From: a virus
Virus record (IMG/VR): IMGVR_UViG_3300025647_000248
Span: 1-24,819 of that record
DNA: 24,819 nt
Reading direction: 5' to 3' (one strand)
Shown: positions 15,964-22,167 of the stretch, in pieces
How positions within the stretch are numbered: position 1 is the first letter of the stretch
Layout of the letters: every line of letters starts with the position of its first letter
The notes under the pieces: generated by a model
Told to the model about the DNA's origin: nothing
Databases searched by the model: none
Seen by the model: only the letters and a program-made list of their open reading frames with translations
Position numbers and translations under genes: made by a program

Positions 15964-16120
15964 CTTCTGCAAACTCCTTTTCAAAGAAGTCTGCCATGTC
16001 AACGATATGATCTGTCAACACCTCGACTAGCTCCTCTGTGGTCACCTTAAGAACATCTACCAGAAGGTCTGGATCGTATGTCTCTACGATTTTCTCTTTT
16101 AGTTCTTCTATGGTAAACAT
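15950..16120 (-). CDS. Small acidic protein, unknown
   Basis: A 56-residue protein, ATG 16118-16120, TAA at 15950-15952. The sequence MFTIEELKEKIVETYDPDLL, then VDVLKVTTEELVEVL, is strongly acidic and helical. I recall very similar short proteins with YDPDxLVDVLxxTTEELL from marine phage genomes, of unknown function, often near replication genes. Its start overlaps the stop of the upstream gene (TGATG arrangement), and its final bases overlap the chosen start of the GIY-YIG-like gene. Stop/start coupling on both sides indicates it is a genuine member of the operon. Confidence 0.7.
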   Translation of the reverse strand: MFTIEELKEKIVETYDPDLLVDVLKVTTEELVEVLTDHIVDMADFFEKEFAEDAEE

Positions 16121-16392
16121 CAGTTTGCTAGCTCCCCACCTACCTCAAAGTCTTCCAGATCGATGTCTTCATCAACATCAAGATCGTCCTCAAGAACAAC
16201 TGTGCGATCCAGTGCTGCCATGAACTCCTCAAGGTCTCCCTGAAGGTCATCAAGGCTCAGGCCCCTTGGGAAGGCAGCGGTTGCCCCTATGCCCACCAAG
16301 TCACCCTCTGAATCGTACACGGCATCCCTAAAGGTCATGAAGCCGTTGCTCTGTTGATACACGATCATCTTGTTTAAAACAGCTCTTGTCAT
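16120..16392 (-). CDS. Acidic small protein with Asp/Glu-rich tail, unknown
   Basis: A 90-residue protein. The N-terminal part has alternating strands (MTRAVLNKMIVYQQSNGFMT then FRDAVYDSEGDLVGIGATAA), like a small beta/alpha fold. The C-terminal 30 residues are almost entirely acidic (LEDDLDVDEDIDLEDFEV). Acidic tails in phage early proteins can mimic DNA or recruit partners, but nothing here proves that. The start overlaps the exonuclease stop (ATGA) and the stop overlaps the next start, so it is in the same translational chain. I do not recognise a named family. Confidence 0.65.
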   Translation of the reverse strand: MTRAVLNKMIVYQQSNGFMTFRDAVYDSEGDLVGIGATAAFPRGLSLDDLQGDLEEFMAALDRTVVLEDDLDVDEDIDLEDFEVGGELAN

Positions 16393-17237
16393 TTTCCAAT
16401 CTCCGGTACTTTAGGTTCGTTTACGACTTTCACCAAATGCTTTGGACCATTGTAATACAAGAATGTTCTTAACTCTGGGTAGCAAGCCTTTTTGTATTGA
16501 CAGTAGGAACAACCTAAGGAAAGTTTTAGGTTTCCAGACTTTCCATCCTCTTCGGAATCGTAACACAAGTCTGGTGGCGTATCCGATTCCACAGCCTTTT
16601 TTAGTGCAATGATTTTCTCTTCAATATCTTCCTTCAACTTAGGATGGTCGGTATTCTCGAGGTCATACTCTAGCCAAGTAAGGTGTCCATTCTGCTTATC
16701 CATGGCAAGCCAAGCAATCTTGGTATCACCTTGGGACTTCGCATATGCCTTCAGCTGATCAATGTATCCAAAAGCATCGTTGTCCACCAGTGTGCCATCT
16801 TTGAACTTCTTGAAGCTGTATGAGCTTGTACTCTTTACATCCATCAAGGTGCCATCGATACGTCCATCCATGTGTCCAACAATACCAGCGACCTCACAGC
16901 GTTTCTGCTCATCGGTCACCTTGTGCCCTGAAGCCTTCACGAGGAACAGCAGCATCTCTTCAATGATGTGTCCGTACATGAACTTCAGGTGCATGTTGGG
17001 TGTCATCTCTTCCTTCTCAGTACCCCGCATGAGGTTCCAAAGGTACAGAGGGGTCTTCCCAACATTCGACAGCCTGAGGGTGCGGTTGTCTGACTTGTAT
17101 TCAGATAGTTGGCGCTTCATGATCTTCTTCATGGACTCGCCGAACTCGTGAATAAGGTAGTCAATGTTGACATCCTCAGGAACTTTCTTGGTATCTAACA
17201 ACTTGTATATGTCGTCGATTAGTGTGTCTGTGCCCAT
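16389..17237 (-). CDS. PD-(D/E)XK exonuclease, Cas4/RecB-like with Cys cluster
   Basis: A 282-residue nuclease. RecB-family motifs in order are GHMDGRIDG (residues 121-129, acidic metal ligands Asp124/Asp128), LMDVKSTSS (Asp133-x-Lys135) and the later Gln161 of YIDQLKAYA. The C-terminus has Cys243-x2-Cys246-x5-Cys252, the spacing of the Fe-S cluster of Cas4/AddB nucleases, plus Cys225 further upstream. The N-terminal Cys normally completing the cluster is not at the expected place (RLSNVGKTPLYLW). Such proteins in marine podoviruses probably do the end-processing done by T7 gp6. It overlaps polA by 19 bases, marking it as part of the replication set. Confidence 0.8.
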   Translation of the reverse strand: MGTDTLIDDIYKLLDTKKVPEDVNIDYLIHEFGESMKKIMKRQLSEYKSDNRTLRLSNVGKTPLYLWNLMRGTEKEEMTPNMHLKFMYGHIIEEMLLFLVKASGHKVTDEQKRCEVAGIVGHMDGRIDGTLMDVKSTSSYSFKKFKDGTLVDNDAFGYIDQLKAYAKSQGDTKIAWLAMDKQNGHLTWLEYDLENTDHPKLKEDIEEKIIALKKAVESDTPPDLCYDSEEDGKSGNLKLSLGCSYCQYKKACYPELRTFLYYNGPKHLVKVVNEPKVPEIGK

Positions 17238-18943
17238 GTTTCTCCAATCTTAAAATCACCGTCCAGAGGACATCTTAGGTTAAGCTTTACGCCTGCCGCT
17301 TTTATACATTCGACTGCCAGCCATCCGAACTTCTGTGCTTGATCTTCACGAACTTCAGCCTGTATTTCATCATGGATGTTACCCACAAATTTATACTGTA
17401 TATTATATATTTTAGCATACTCATCCAGAATTGTCAATGCCTTTTTCATTACAACAGCCCCTGCTGACTGTAACAAAGTGTTTAAGGCTGCGTGTGGACT
17501 TCTGACCCAGAGTCGTCGTCCGTCCAACCCAGTGAGATAGCCACGGTTAGCAGCTGTTCCAACTCTGTCTCGTAGATTTGCAAGAGCTGGCGTATTTGAT
17601 AGAAACTTTTCTTTAAGTCGTCTACCAGCTCCTGCTGATCCTCCGGTGATAGTACCAATTTTTGCATCTCCGGCGCCATATAGAAATGCGTATATAAAAG
17701 TCTTAGCCTGATCTCGTGTAGCGAGTCCTGCAGCTGTTTGGTTTGCTGTGTGTATGTCTCCATGCAAAATTTCCTTTGTGTACGCTGCGTCATCCATGTA
17801 GTGCGCCAGCATACGTAGTTCAAGACCAGAGGCATCACAGCCCACCAACTTGTAGCCCTTAGGCACAATCCAACATGACCGACACTCTTTACCGTAGGGG
17901 CTGTAGCCTGCGGGCACCTGTGCCATGTTAGGGCTATTGTGCGTCATACGTCCTGTGACTGCACCGATAGCATTAACATAACCATGCACACGACCATCGT
18001 CTTCTACGGCATCGACCCAAGACTCCACCTGTGCGATACGCTTCTGGACCAGCAGGTACTCGCCAATCAGCTGTGCCTCTGGTATGTCTTTCACGTTGCT
18101 CAGAACCTTTTCGTCCACGATAGGCTGACCGTTGTCAGTAAACTCCTTAGGTTTCCATCCGAACCATTGGAGATACTTACCGATCTGCTGTCTGGAACCT
18201 AGGTTGAAGTCAGGGTAGTCAATACGGCTAAAGGAACCGCCAACGAGAACATAGCTATCACCAAGGAACTTAAGACCCACGTTAGACAGGCTGCCATCTT
18301 TCTTGTACTTGGGAGCAATCTCCTTGACAAAAACAGGTAGCGGTCTGAAGGTATCCCTGACGGTAGTTTCAAGTTCAAGCTTCTTTTCATATAACGTTCC
18401 CAGTAGTTCCATTGCCTGCCTTTGATCCAGCAGCCAACCATTCTCGATCTGACCTGCAATCACTCGCTGCACATCGTGCTCGAGAGCAATGCTCTGGTCA
18501 CCAAAGGGCTTCAGCTTGTCTGTCAACCAGTTGTACGTGGCATGGGTCACTTGTACGTCTTGTACACAGTAGTCCACCATCTCCTGCGTCAGCTGGCTCC
18601 AGTCATCGTAGTCACCCTTGTGCAGCTTCAGTCGTATTCCCCACTCTCTGAGGCTGTGTCCTCCTTCCAGAGAAGGGTTATATAGTCTCGAGAGTACCAG
18701 AGTGTCTGTAAGTCGTACAGAGGAACTATCAAATCCCAAGAGGCGGTCGAGAACACGTACATCGTAGGCAATAATGTTGTGCCCGATAATGTGTGTAACA
18801 CCGCCCAAGAACTCTTTGAGTGACTCACGGGTAGGGTTCCTCAAAATCGAAACTTCGTTGGTATCCACATCCTTGGTTACGACTACCCAGACCTTCTTGG
18901 GTTTCAGCCCGTCCGTCTCGATGTCCAGAATAACTTTTCTCAT
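17219..18943 (-). CDS. polA: DNA polymerase I family (family A) with 3'-5' exonuclease
   Basis: A 574-residue replicative polymerase. Exonuclease motifs are DIET (Asp7, Glu9), GHNIIAYD (Asn56 to Asp61) and YCVQD (Tyr125 to Asp129). Polymerase motif A is GCDASGLELR (Asp370). The O-helix is RDQAKTFIYAFLYG (Arg410, Lys414, Tyr418, Tyr422). Motif C is HDE (524-526). Tyr418 aligns with E. coli Phe762 and T7 Tyr526. At 574 residues it is much shorter than T7 gp5 (704), and I see no obvious thioredoxin-binding insertion. A ribosome binding site (AGGA) precedes ATG 18943. The HNH gene overlaps its first 119 bases, and its 3' end overlaps the exonuclease gene. Confidence 0.93.
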   Translation of the reverse strand: MRKVILDIETDGLKPKKVWVVVTKDVDTNEVSILRNPTRESLKEFLGGVTHIIGHNIIAYDVRVLDRLLGFDSSSVRLTDTLVLSRLYNPSLEGGHSLREWGIRLKLHKGDYDDWSQLTQEMVDYCVQDVQVTHATYNWLTDKLKPFGDQSIALEHDVQRVIAGQIENGWLLDQRQAMELLGTLYEKKLELETTVRDTFRPLPVFVKEIAPKYKKDGSLSNVGLKFLGDSYVLVGGSFSRIDYPDFNLGSRQQIGKYLQWFGWKPKEFTDNGQPIVDEKVLSNVKDIPEAQLIGEYLLVQKRIAQVESWVDAVEDDGRVHGYVNAIGAVTGRMTHNSPNMAQVPAGYSPYGKECRSCWIVPKGYKLVGCDASGLELRMLAHYMDDAAYTKEILHGDIHTANQTAAGLATRDQAKTFIYAFLYGAGDAKIGTITGGSAGAGRRLKEKFLSNTPALANLRDRVGTAANRGYLTGLDGRRLWVRSPHAALNTLLQSAGAVVMKKALTILDEYAKIYNIQYKFVGNIHDEIQAEVREDQAQKFGWLAVECIKAAGVKLNLRCPLDGDFKIGETWAQTH

Positions 18944-19220
18944 TCTTCATCCTAATATGCTCCAATCTATGACAGTTGGAACAGAGCACTACACACTGGT
19001 CTGCTTCTGCTACCACTTCTGATTTTGCACCTGAGACACCGCGCCATGCCTTGTACTCCAAAGCCATCGTCTTGACCACATCCGCTGGATGGTGGAAATC
19101 AAGAACTGCCTGTGGGTACTTCCTCTTACAGCACGAGCATATAAGCTTGCATCTTCTTAAAAGATAAAGCCCTCTGTTACGGTTCCCAGTTTTGTCCCAC
19201 TCACGGGTCTCAGAACTCAT
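18825..19220 (-). CDS. HNH endonuclease (free-standing, probably homing)
   Basis: A 131-residue protein lying between the primase-helicase and polA. Zinc-site and HNH motifs are Cys28-x2-Cys31, LDFHH with His43/His44, and CSNCH (Cys80, Cys83, His84) followed by His88. This is the architecture of small phage HNH nucleases. The start overlaps the helicase stop. The C-terminal about 40 residues have no family character (SYSGHRDGRAETQEGLGSRN) and lie over the polymerase start in another frame. Insertion beside a polymerase gene is a favourite site for homing nucleases; the enzyme would nick or cut unoccupied relatives. A domesticated role in packaging or repair is less likely. Confidence 0.8.
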   Translation of the reverse strand: MSSETREWDKTGNRNRGLYLLRRCKLICSCCKRKYPQAVLDFHHPADVVKTMALEYKAWRGVSGAKSEVVAEADQCVVLCSNCHRLEHIRMKNEKSYSGHRDGRAETQEGLGSRNQGCGYQRSFDFEEPYP

Positions 19221-20832
19221 CTTCTGCAGATGCCGCCTTGACCTCTGGTGGAACTCCGGTCTCCAATCGACCTGTACCCTGATTATAGTACAACCAGCCA
19301 GCAGGTCCTGTCATGCCAGTCCTCCGGCACTTCACCAGCTGCACGAAGGTACTGTTCTTGGCGTACTCATCCTCTGCCATCTTGTCACGACTCAGTAGAA
19401 TCGTATTGAAGGCGATCTGGTTGATACTGCCTGAACCCTTCAGGTCATACTCAGACACGTTGTGTGGCTGCGAGGCGCTTGGCTTACGCATGTGGGACAC
19501 CACAATGATAGCCACGTTGGTCTCCTTCGCCAGCTTCAAAAGGCGGTCCATAAAGTCATCTATGACCTCGTTGGTGTTGCTGGAGACACCTGCCTGCAGC
19601 GGGTCAATGACTAGGATATTACATCCGTTGCCTTTGACCATGGAACGAAGCTTAATGAACAGCTCATCGGCATCCACGGCACCAAAGTGGTCCAGAAGGT
19701 ATATACGACCATCGGTAATGATGTCGGACTTGTACTTGGATAGATCATGGTCCTCCAGATTCTCAAATGAGAAGTTCAGGTTGTTGTGAATTGTCAACAG
19801 GTTCTTCACTGCTTCGCCTTTGGAAGCCTCGAGGAACGCACAGCCAATGTTCAGGTCGGTGTTCTTCCACAGGTGGTACGTAATCTCGTTCACCATGGTT
19901 GTCTTACCGACACTGGTCAGGGCACCCAACACAGTAATCTCACCCGCTGCGATACCACCGTTCATCATCTGGTTCAATTGACCAAAGGACTCTGGGAAGG
20001 GAATGATCTGCTCCTTACCCATCTTCAGGAAGTCTTCCCAAGCCTCCTCCAGCGTAATCACGCCAGTCATGACATACGCCTTAGCGTTCCACCACTCCTG
20101 CATGAAGGCTTTTGCTTTGCCGTTCTTCAGGTAGTCACAAGGGTCCTTGAACTCCTCTAGGTTGACGATCTTTGCCTTGTTTGGCGATAGGATTTGAGCG
20201 CACTCTTCAGCCGCTGCGCGACCCGGCTCATCCGAATCAAACGCAATGATGACGTTCTCAAATCCTTCAAGCCACTCCAGATTACGTTGGAAGTCCTTTT
20301 TAGCGCCAGCCGCACCTTTAGAGACGCTAACAACAGGCCAACGCGAACCCAGTAGCTCATATGCCGCCATCGCGTCCAACTCGCCTTCAACAACTGTGAC
20401 ATACTTTCCCTCATTACTAAATAATTGTTGACCAAACAGTGTGTTTGACTTCATGTCACCGCTGGTCGTGAACCGCTTGTCACGCAGCACACGGACCTTT
20501 ACGCCACACTGTGCACCCTTCCTGTCGAAGTATGGGTAGTAGTGCTTGATAGCCTCTGATGTGCCAACCTTGAACTCTGATGTCACGCCATACTTCTTGG
20601 CGGTGTCCATAGAAATCTTACGGTCAGCGATACCTGAGACCACCCCATGCTGCTCGAATGAGCGTTGGGTAGGGAAGTCCACTACTTCCGCTTGTTCCCC
20701 TGAAGGAAAATAGCTATTACAGCCAAAACAGTAGCCATGCCCATCGTCGTACCTCGCTAGGTTGTCCTTGGAACCGCACTTGGGGCAAGGCTCATGTTTT
20801 ACGAAATTAGCTTCAGTTTTATAACTTTGCAT
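19210..20832 (-). CDS. Primase-helicase, T7 gp4-like
   Basis: A 540-residue bifunctional replication protein. The zinc-binding domain has Cys16/Cys19 and Cys35/Cys38 (CPKCG ... CFGC). TOPRIM primase motifs are VVEGELD (Glu149, Asp153) and FDSDEPGR (Asp199, Asp201). The C-terminal RecA-like helicase has Walker A GALTSVGKTT (Lys310, Thr311), Walker B ILVIDPLQA (Asp410) and a SHMRK sensor (His447). Length and domain order match T7 gp4 (566 residues). It should synthesise primers for and unwind ahead of the polymerase encoded two genes on. It starts 41 bases after ssb, across a hairpin, with AGGA upstream of ATG 20832, so its level may be set below that of SSB. Confidence 0.93.
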   Translation of the reverse strand: MQSYKTEANFVKHEPCPKCGSKDNLARYDDGHGYCFGCNSYFPSGEQAEVVDFPTQRSFEQHGVVSGIADRKISMDTAKKYGVTSEFKVGTSEAIKHYYPYFDRKGAQCGVKVRVLRDKRFTTSGDMKSNTLFGQQLFSNEGKYVTVVEGELDAMAAYELLGSRWPVVSVSKGAAGAKKDFQRNLEWLEGFENVIIAFDSDEPGRAAAEECAQILSPNKAKIVNLEEFKDPCDYLKNGKAKAFMQEWWNAKAYVMTGVITLEEAWEDFLKMGKEQIIPFPESFGQLNQMMNGGIAAGEITVLGALTSVGKTTMVNEITYHLWKNTDLNIGCAFLEASKGEAVKNLLTIHNNLNFSFENLEDHDLSKYKSDIITDGRIYLLDHFGAVDADELFIKLRSMVKGNGCNILVIDPLQAGVSSNTNEVIDDFMDRLLKLAKETNVAIIVVSHMRKPSASQPHNVSEYDLKGSGSINQIAFNTILLSRDKMAEDEYAKNSTFVQLVKCRRTGMTGPAGWLYYNQGTGRLETGVPPEVKAASAEDEF

Positions 20833-20849
20833 CGTTTTATCCTAAGTTA

Positions 20850-20863
20850 GGGGCCGAAGCCCC
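20850..20863 (-). other. c(UUCG)g hairpin between ssb and the primase-helicase gene
   Basis: On the - strand GGGGC-TTCG-GCCCC forms a 5-base GC-only stem closed by C-G around a UUCG tetraloop, one of the most stable RNA hairpins. No U-tract follows (TAACTTAGG), so it is not a good intrinsic terminator. It more likely blocks 3' exonucleases on ssb mRNA and/or reduces flow into the next gene. Confidence 0.75.
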
Positions 20864-20872
20864 ATTAGACCC

Positions 20873-21247
20873 TTAAAACTCCTCCGCAGTGGTCGCCTGT
20901 TCAGAGAACTCGAGGACTTTGACCGCAGACAGGTATGGTGAGATACCGTGGACAGGGTGTGGTTTACCTGCGGTCCACTTGAGACGGACCTTGGAACCAT
21001 ACTTAAGATCGGATGCGGGGATTTCGTTACCCTCAGGATCGTAGACAGGAACCTGATACTTGGTAGCGAACTTGCGCTGTGCCTTGCCTTGGTACTCCTT
21101 CAGCTTGATTCCCATGTTCTCCAAGGCGACTGCCTCTTCATCGTCCATGGTCAAAGTTAGTGAGTACTTACCTGTGTCTTGACCGTTGTACTTGTCGGTC
21201 TCTGTCAGGTTAACGAAAGCAGCAATGCCATTGGTGTAGTTTGCCAT
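20873..21247 (-). CDS. Single-stranded DNA-binding protein, T7 gp2.5-like
   Basis: A 124-residue protein. An OB-fold-like series of strands is visible: YTNGIAAFVNLTETDKYNG, GKYSLTLTMDDEEA, KYQVPVYDPEGNEIP and YGSKVRLKWTAGK. The C-terminus is acidic and ends in aromatic Phe (TTAEEF), the partner-binding tail typical of gp2.5 and bacterial SSBs. It is the gene directly before the primase-helicase, as expected for this role. It has the strongest ribosome binding site seen on this arm (AGGAGG before ATG 21247) and its own promoter at 21303-21332, so it should be made in large amounts. It is half the size of T7 gp2.5 (232), so it is a compact version. Confidence 0.8.
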   Translation of the reverse strand: MANYTNGIAAFVNLTETDKYNGQDTGKYSLTLTMDDEEAVALENMGIKLKEYQGKAQRKFATKYQVPVYDPEGNEIPASDLKYGSKVRLKWTAGKPHPVHGISPYLSAVKVLEFSEQATTAEEF

Positions 21248-21282
21248 GATTACCTCCTATAAGATCGTGGCTCAGTTGAAAA

Positions 21283-21296
21283 ACGACCGAAGTCGT
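21283..21296 (-). other. 5'-terminal c(UUCG)g hairpin of the ssb transcript
   Basis: On the - strand ACGAC-TTCG-GTCGT makes a 5-base stem with a UUCG tetraloop, followed by TTTTC. The -10 box of the nearest promoter ends at 21303, so transcription should begin at about 21296, the first base of this stem. A stem at the extreme 5' end protects mRNA from 5'-end-dependent decay. For transcripts arriving from the upstream promoter the same stem plus U-run could act as a weak terminator. Both readings are inference. Confidence 0.65.
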
Positions 21297-21302
21297 AGTA
21301 AA

Positions 21303-21332
21303 AGTATATCACAAGTCGGAAGACCTTGTCAA
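21303..21332 (-). promoter_or_regulatory. Sigma70-like promoter for ssb and the replication operon
   Basis: On the - strand TTGACA (21332-21327), an 18-base spacer and TATACT (21308-21303). The -35 lies inside the last codons of the 59-residue basic gene, and the -10 follows its stop directly. Predicted start is near 21296. It lacks the ATAC-N4-GTAT dyad found at the other two promoters. Confidence 0.8.
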
Positions 21333-21488
21333 GACATCCTCTTCAAGTTCTTGAAAGACCTCACCCTTAAGTTTATTCTTAAGTTTACTTCTTTTATACT
21401 CTTTCTTTGGAGAAACTATGTTTTTACTCTTATGTAGTAAATCCATATATTTCTTCATATAGTTTCTTTCCTTAGGTTTATTATACAT
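21309..21488 (-). CDS. Small Lys-rich protein, unknown
   Basis: A 59-residue protein with ATG 21486-21488 and TGA 21309-21311. It begins MYNKPKERNYMKKYMDLLHK and is very basic (about 15 Lys), with an acidic C-terminal patch (EVFQELEEDVL). The ribosome binding site GGAG sits ten bases upstream. It is the first gene after the promoter at 21523-21551, so it should be expressed early and strongly. I do not recognise a family; small basic early phage proteins often bind nucleic acid or host RNA polymerase, but that is only analogy. Its AT content is higher than that of neighbouring genes, which fits either low constraint or a regulatory stretch only partly coding. Confidence 0.55.
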   Translation of the reverse strand: MYNKPKERNYMKKYMDLLHKSKNIVSPKKEYKRSKLKNKLKGEVFQELEEDVLTRSSDL

Positions 21489-21507
21489 AAAGATAATCTC
21501 CTTTGGT

Positions 21508-21521
21508 TATACTTATGTATA
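21508..21521 (-). promoter_or_regulatory. ATAC-N4-GTAT dyad at an early promoter, candidate operator
   Basis: On the - strand TATAC-ATAA-GTATA begins two bases after the -10 box of the promoter at 21523-21551, exactly the offset seen for TATAC-ATTA-GTATA on the + arm promoter. From the -10 onward the two sequences agree at 18 of the first 21 positions. This points to a common regulator or a common start-region preference for the two opposing transcription units. Confidence 0.5.
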
Positions 21522-21522
21522 T

Positions 21523-21551
21523 ATTGTATCACATATCATCCTCCTTGTCAA
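21523..21551 (-). promoter_or_regulatory. Sigma70-like early promoter within the 3' end of a zinc-ribbon gene
   Basis: On the - strand TTGACA (21551-21546), a 17-base spacer and TACAAT (21528-21523). The -35 and spacer overlap the last codons of the 53-residue Cys-rich gene. Predicted start near 21516, inside the dyad. It reads into the 59-residue basic gene and, if the hairpin at 21283-21296 is passed, into ssb. Confidence 0.8.
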
Positions 21552-21690
21552 CCGTGTTGTCTTCCCCATCGTCAAATGTCTCGTAAACATACTGTAAGCA
21601 TTCAAAACACATGTCAGTGTACTCCCCTCGACTGTCTTTAAAAGTTGACTCTTTGTCACTCAAGGCTTTGTTACATGCTAAACACCTCAT
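21529..21690 (-). CDS. Small zinc-ribbon-like protein
   Basis: A 53-residue protein, ATG 21690, TGA 21529-21531. Two CxxC pairs, MRCLACNKALSD and MCFECLQYV, are separated by about 20 residues, the arrangement of a zinc ribbon. An acidic tail follows (DDGEDNTVDKEDDM). A strong GGAGG precedes the start by five bases. I recall similar MRCxACNKxLxD proteins in T7-like marine phages; their function is not known to me. A role in protein-protein or nucleic-acid contact, for instance with host transcription machinery, is plausible but unproven. Confidence 0.7.
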   Translation of the reverse strand: MRCLACNKALSDKESTFKDSRGEYTDMCFECLQYVYETFDDGEDNTVDKEDDM

Positions 21691-21745
21691 AAAATACCTC
21701 CAGAAGGCCTCAGAACGGCCTGTGTTGCGTTTTTAGGACCTTGTC

Positions 21746-21763
21746 CATACCTAGGTATACCTA
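21746..21763. promoter_or_regulatory. Overlapping palindromes, third ATAC-N4-GTAT site
   Basis: ATACCTAGGTAT (21747-21758) and TAGGTATACCTA (21752-21763) are two perfect 12-base palindromes that overlap by seven bases, so the site reads as TACCTA-GGTA-TACCTA. On the - strand TATAC-CTAG-GTATG at 21759-21746 is the same dyad class as at the two promoters. I see no sigma70 boxes at the matching distance here. It lies in the 86-base gap (21691-21776) before the zinc-ribbon gene, which also holds an AGGCC-N7-GGCCT stem (21706-21722). Candidate operator. Confidence 0.45.
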
Positions 21764-21776
21764 AGACCTTAAAATG

Positions 21777-22010
21777 TCATGTGCTCCTCCTTTCTGCACC
21801 TGACAACTCAGCCATCCTAGCCAACAAGTTGTTAAGCGGTTCTGTCATCATCGCCCTACAGCAACTAACAACGATTGGGTTAAAGTCTTTTCCGCTATCA
21901 CTCTCTTCTACACGGTTAAGGTACTTTTCAAAGAACTCTTTAACCAACCCTTGTAGCTCTAACGCTCTCTCTTCATTCTGCATTTCAGCAGCTATCTGTT
22001 TTTGATTCAT
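21777..22010 (-). CDS. Small helical early protein, unknown
   Basis: A 77-residue protein. The frame is open to 22097, but ATG 22010 with GGAG eight bases upstream, two bases-scale beyond the previous gene, is the best start (MNQKQIAAEMQNEERALELQ). It is almost fully helical and charged, with Cys-Cys near the middle (SCCRAMMTEPLNNLLARMAE). No membrane segment. I do not recognise the family. It lies in the chain of early genes upstream of ssb and is followed by the palindromic gap. Confidence 0.6.
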   Translation of the reverse strand: MNQKQIAAEMQNEERALELQGLVKEFFEKYLNRVEESDSGKDFNPIVVSCCRAMMTEPLNNLLARMAELSGAERRST

Positions 22011-22024
22011 GTTGTGATCTCCGC

Positions 22025-22162
22025 TCAAAATAACGCCTCCTCTGTCTCTTGGATCAGGTCCTGAAGACGCAACATGGCAGCCTTCCTGACGACCCACTCA
22101 GGTTTTATACCGAAGGGGTTAAAACAACGTCCTGTCCGTGAACAGAACCCGTAGTACTCCAT
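22025..22162 (-). CDS. Very small protein with CFNPFGIKPEW motif, unknown
   Basis: A 45-residue protein, ATG 22160-22162, TGA 22025-22027. It starts MEYYGFCSRTGRCFNPFGIK and continues with a helix (VVRKAAMLRLQDLIQETEEA). Two Cys residues six apart. The ribosome binding site is weak (GTGAAAAGC), but the start lies only five bases after the preceding stop, so coupling could supply initiation. It is too small to assign a role. Its position fills the gap between two better supported early genes, and the codon pattern is coding-like. Confidence 0.5.
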   Translation of the reverse strand: MEYYGFCSRTGRCFNPFGIKPEWVVRKAAMLRLQDLIQETEEALF

Positions 22163-22167
22163 GCTTT

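Noticed and set aside
21283-21296. Simple intrinsic terminator
   Set aside because: The stem is only five base pairs and lies at the predicted start of the ssb transcript, so a 5'-end protective role is more likely. Weak termination of upstream transcripts remains possible and is noted in the feature.
21706-21722. AGGCC-N7-GGCCT stem as a riboswitch or terminator
   Set aside because: A short stem with no U-tract and no conserved riboswitch features; probably just leader structure ahead of the zinc-ribbon gene.
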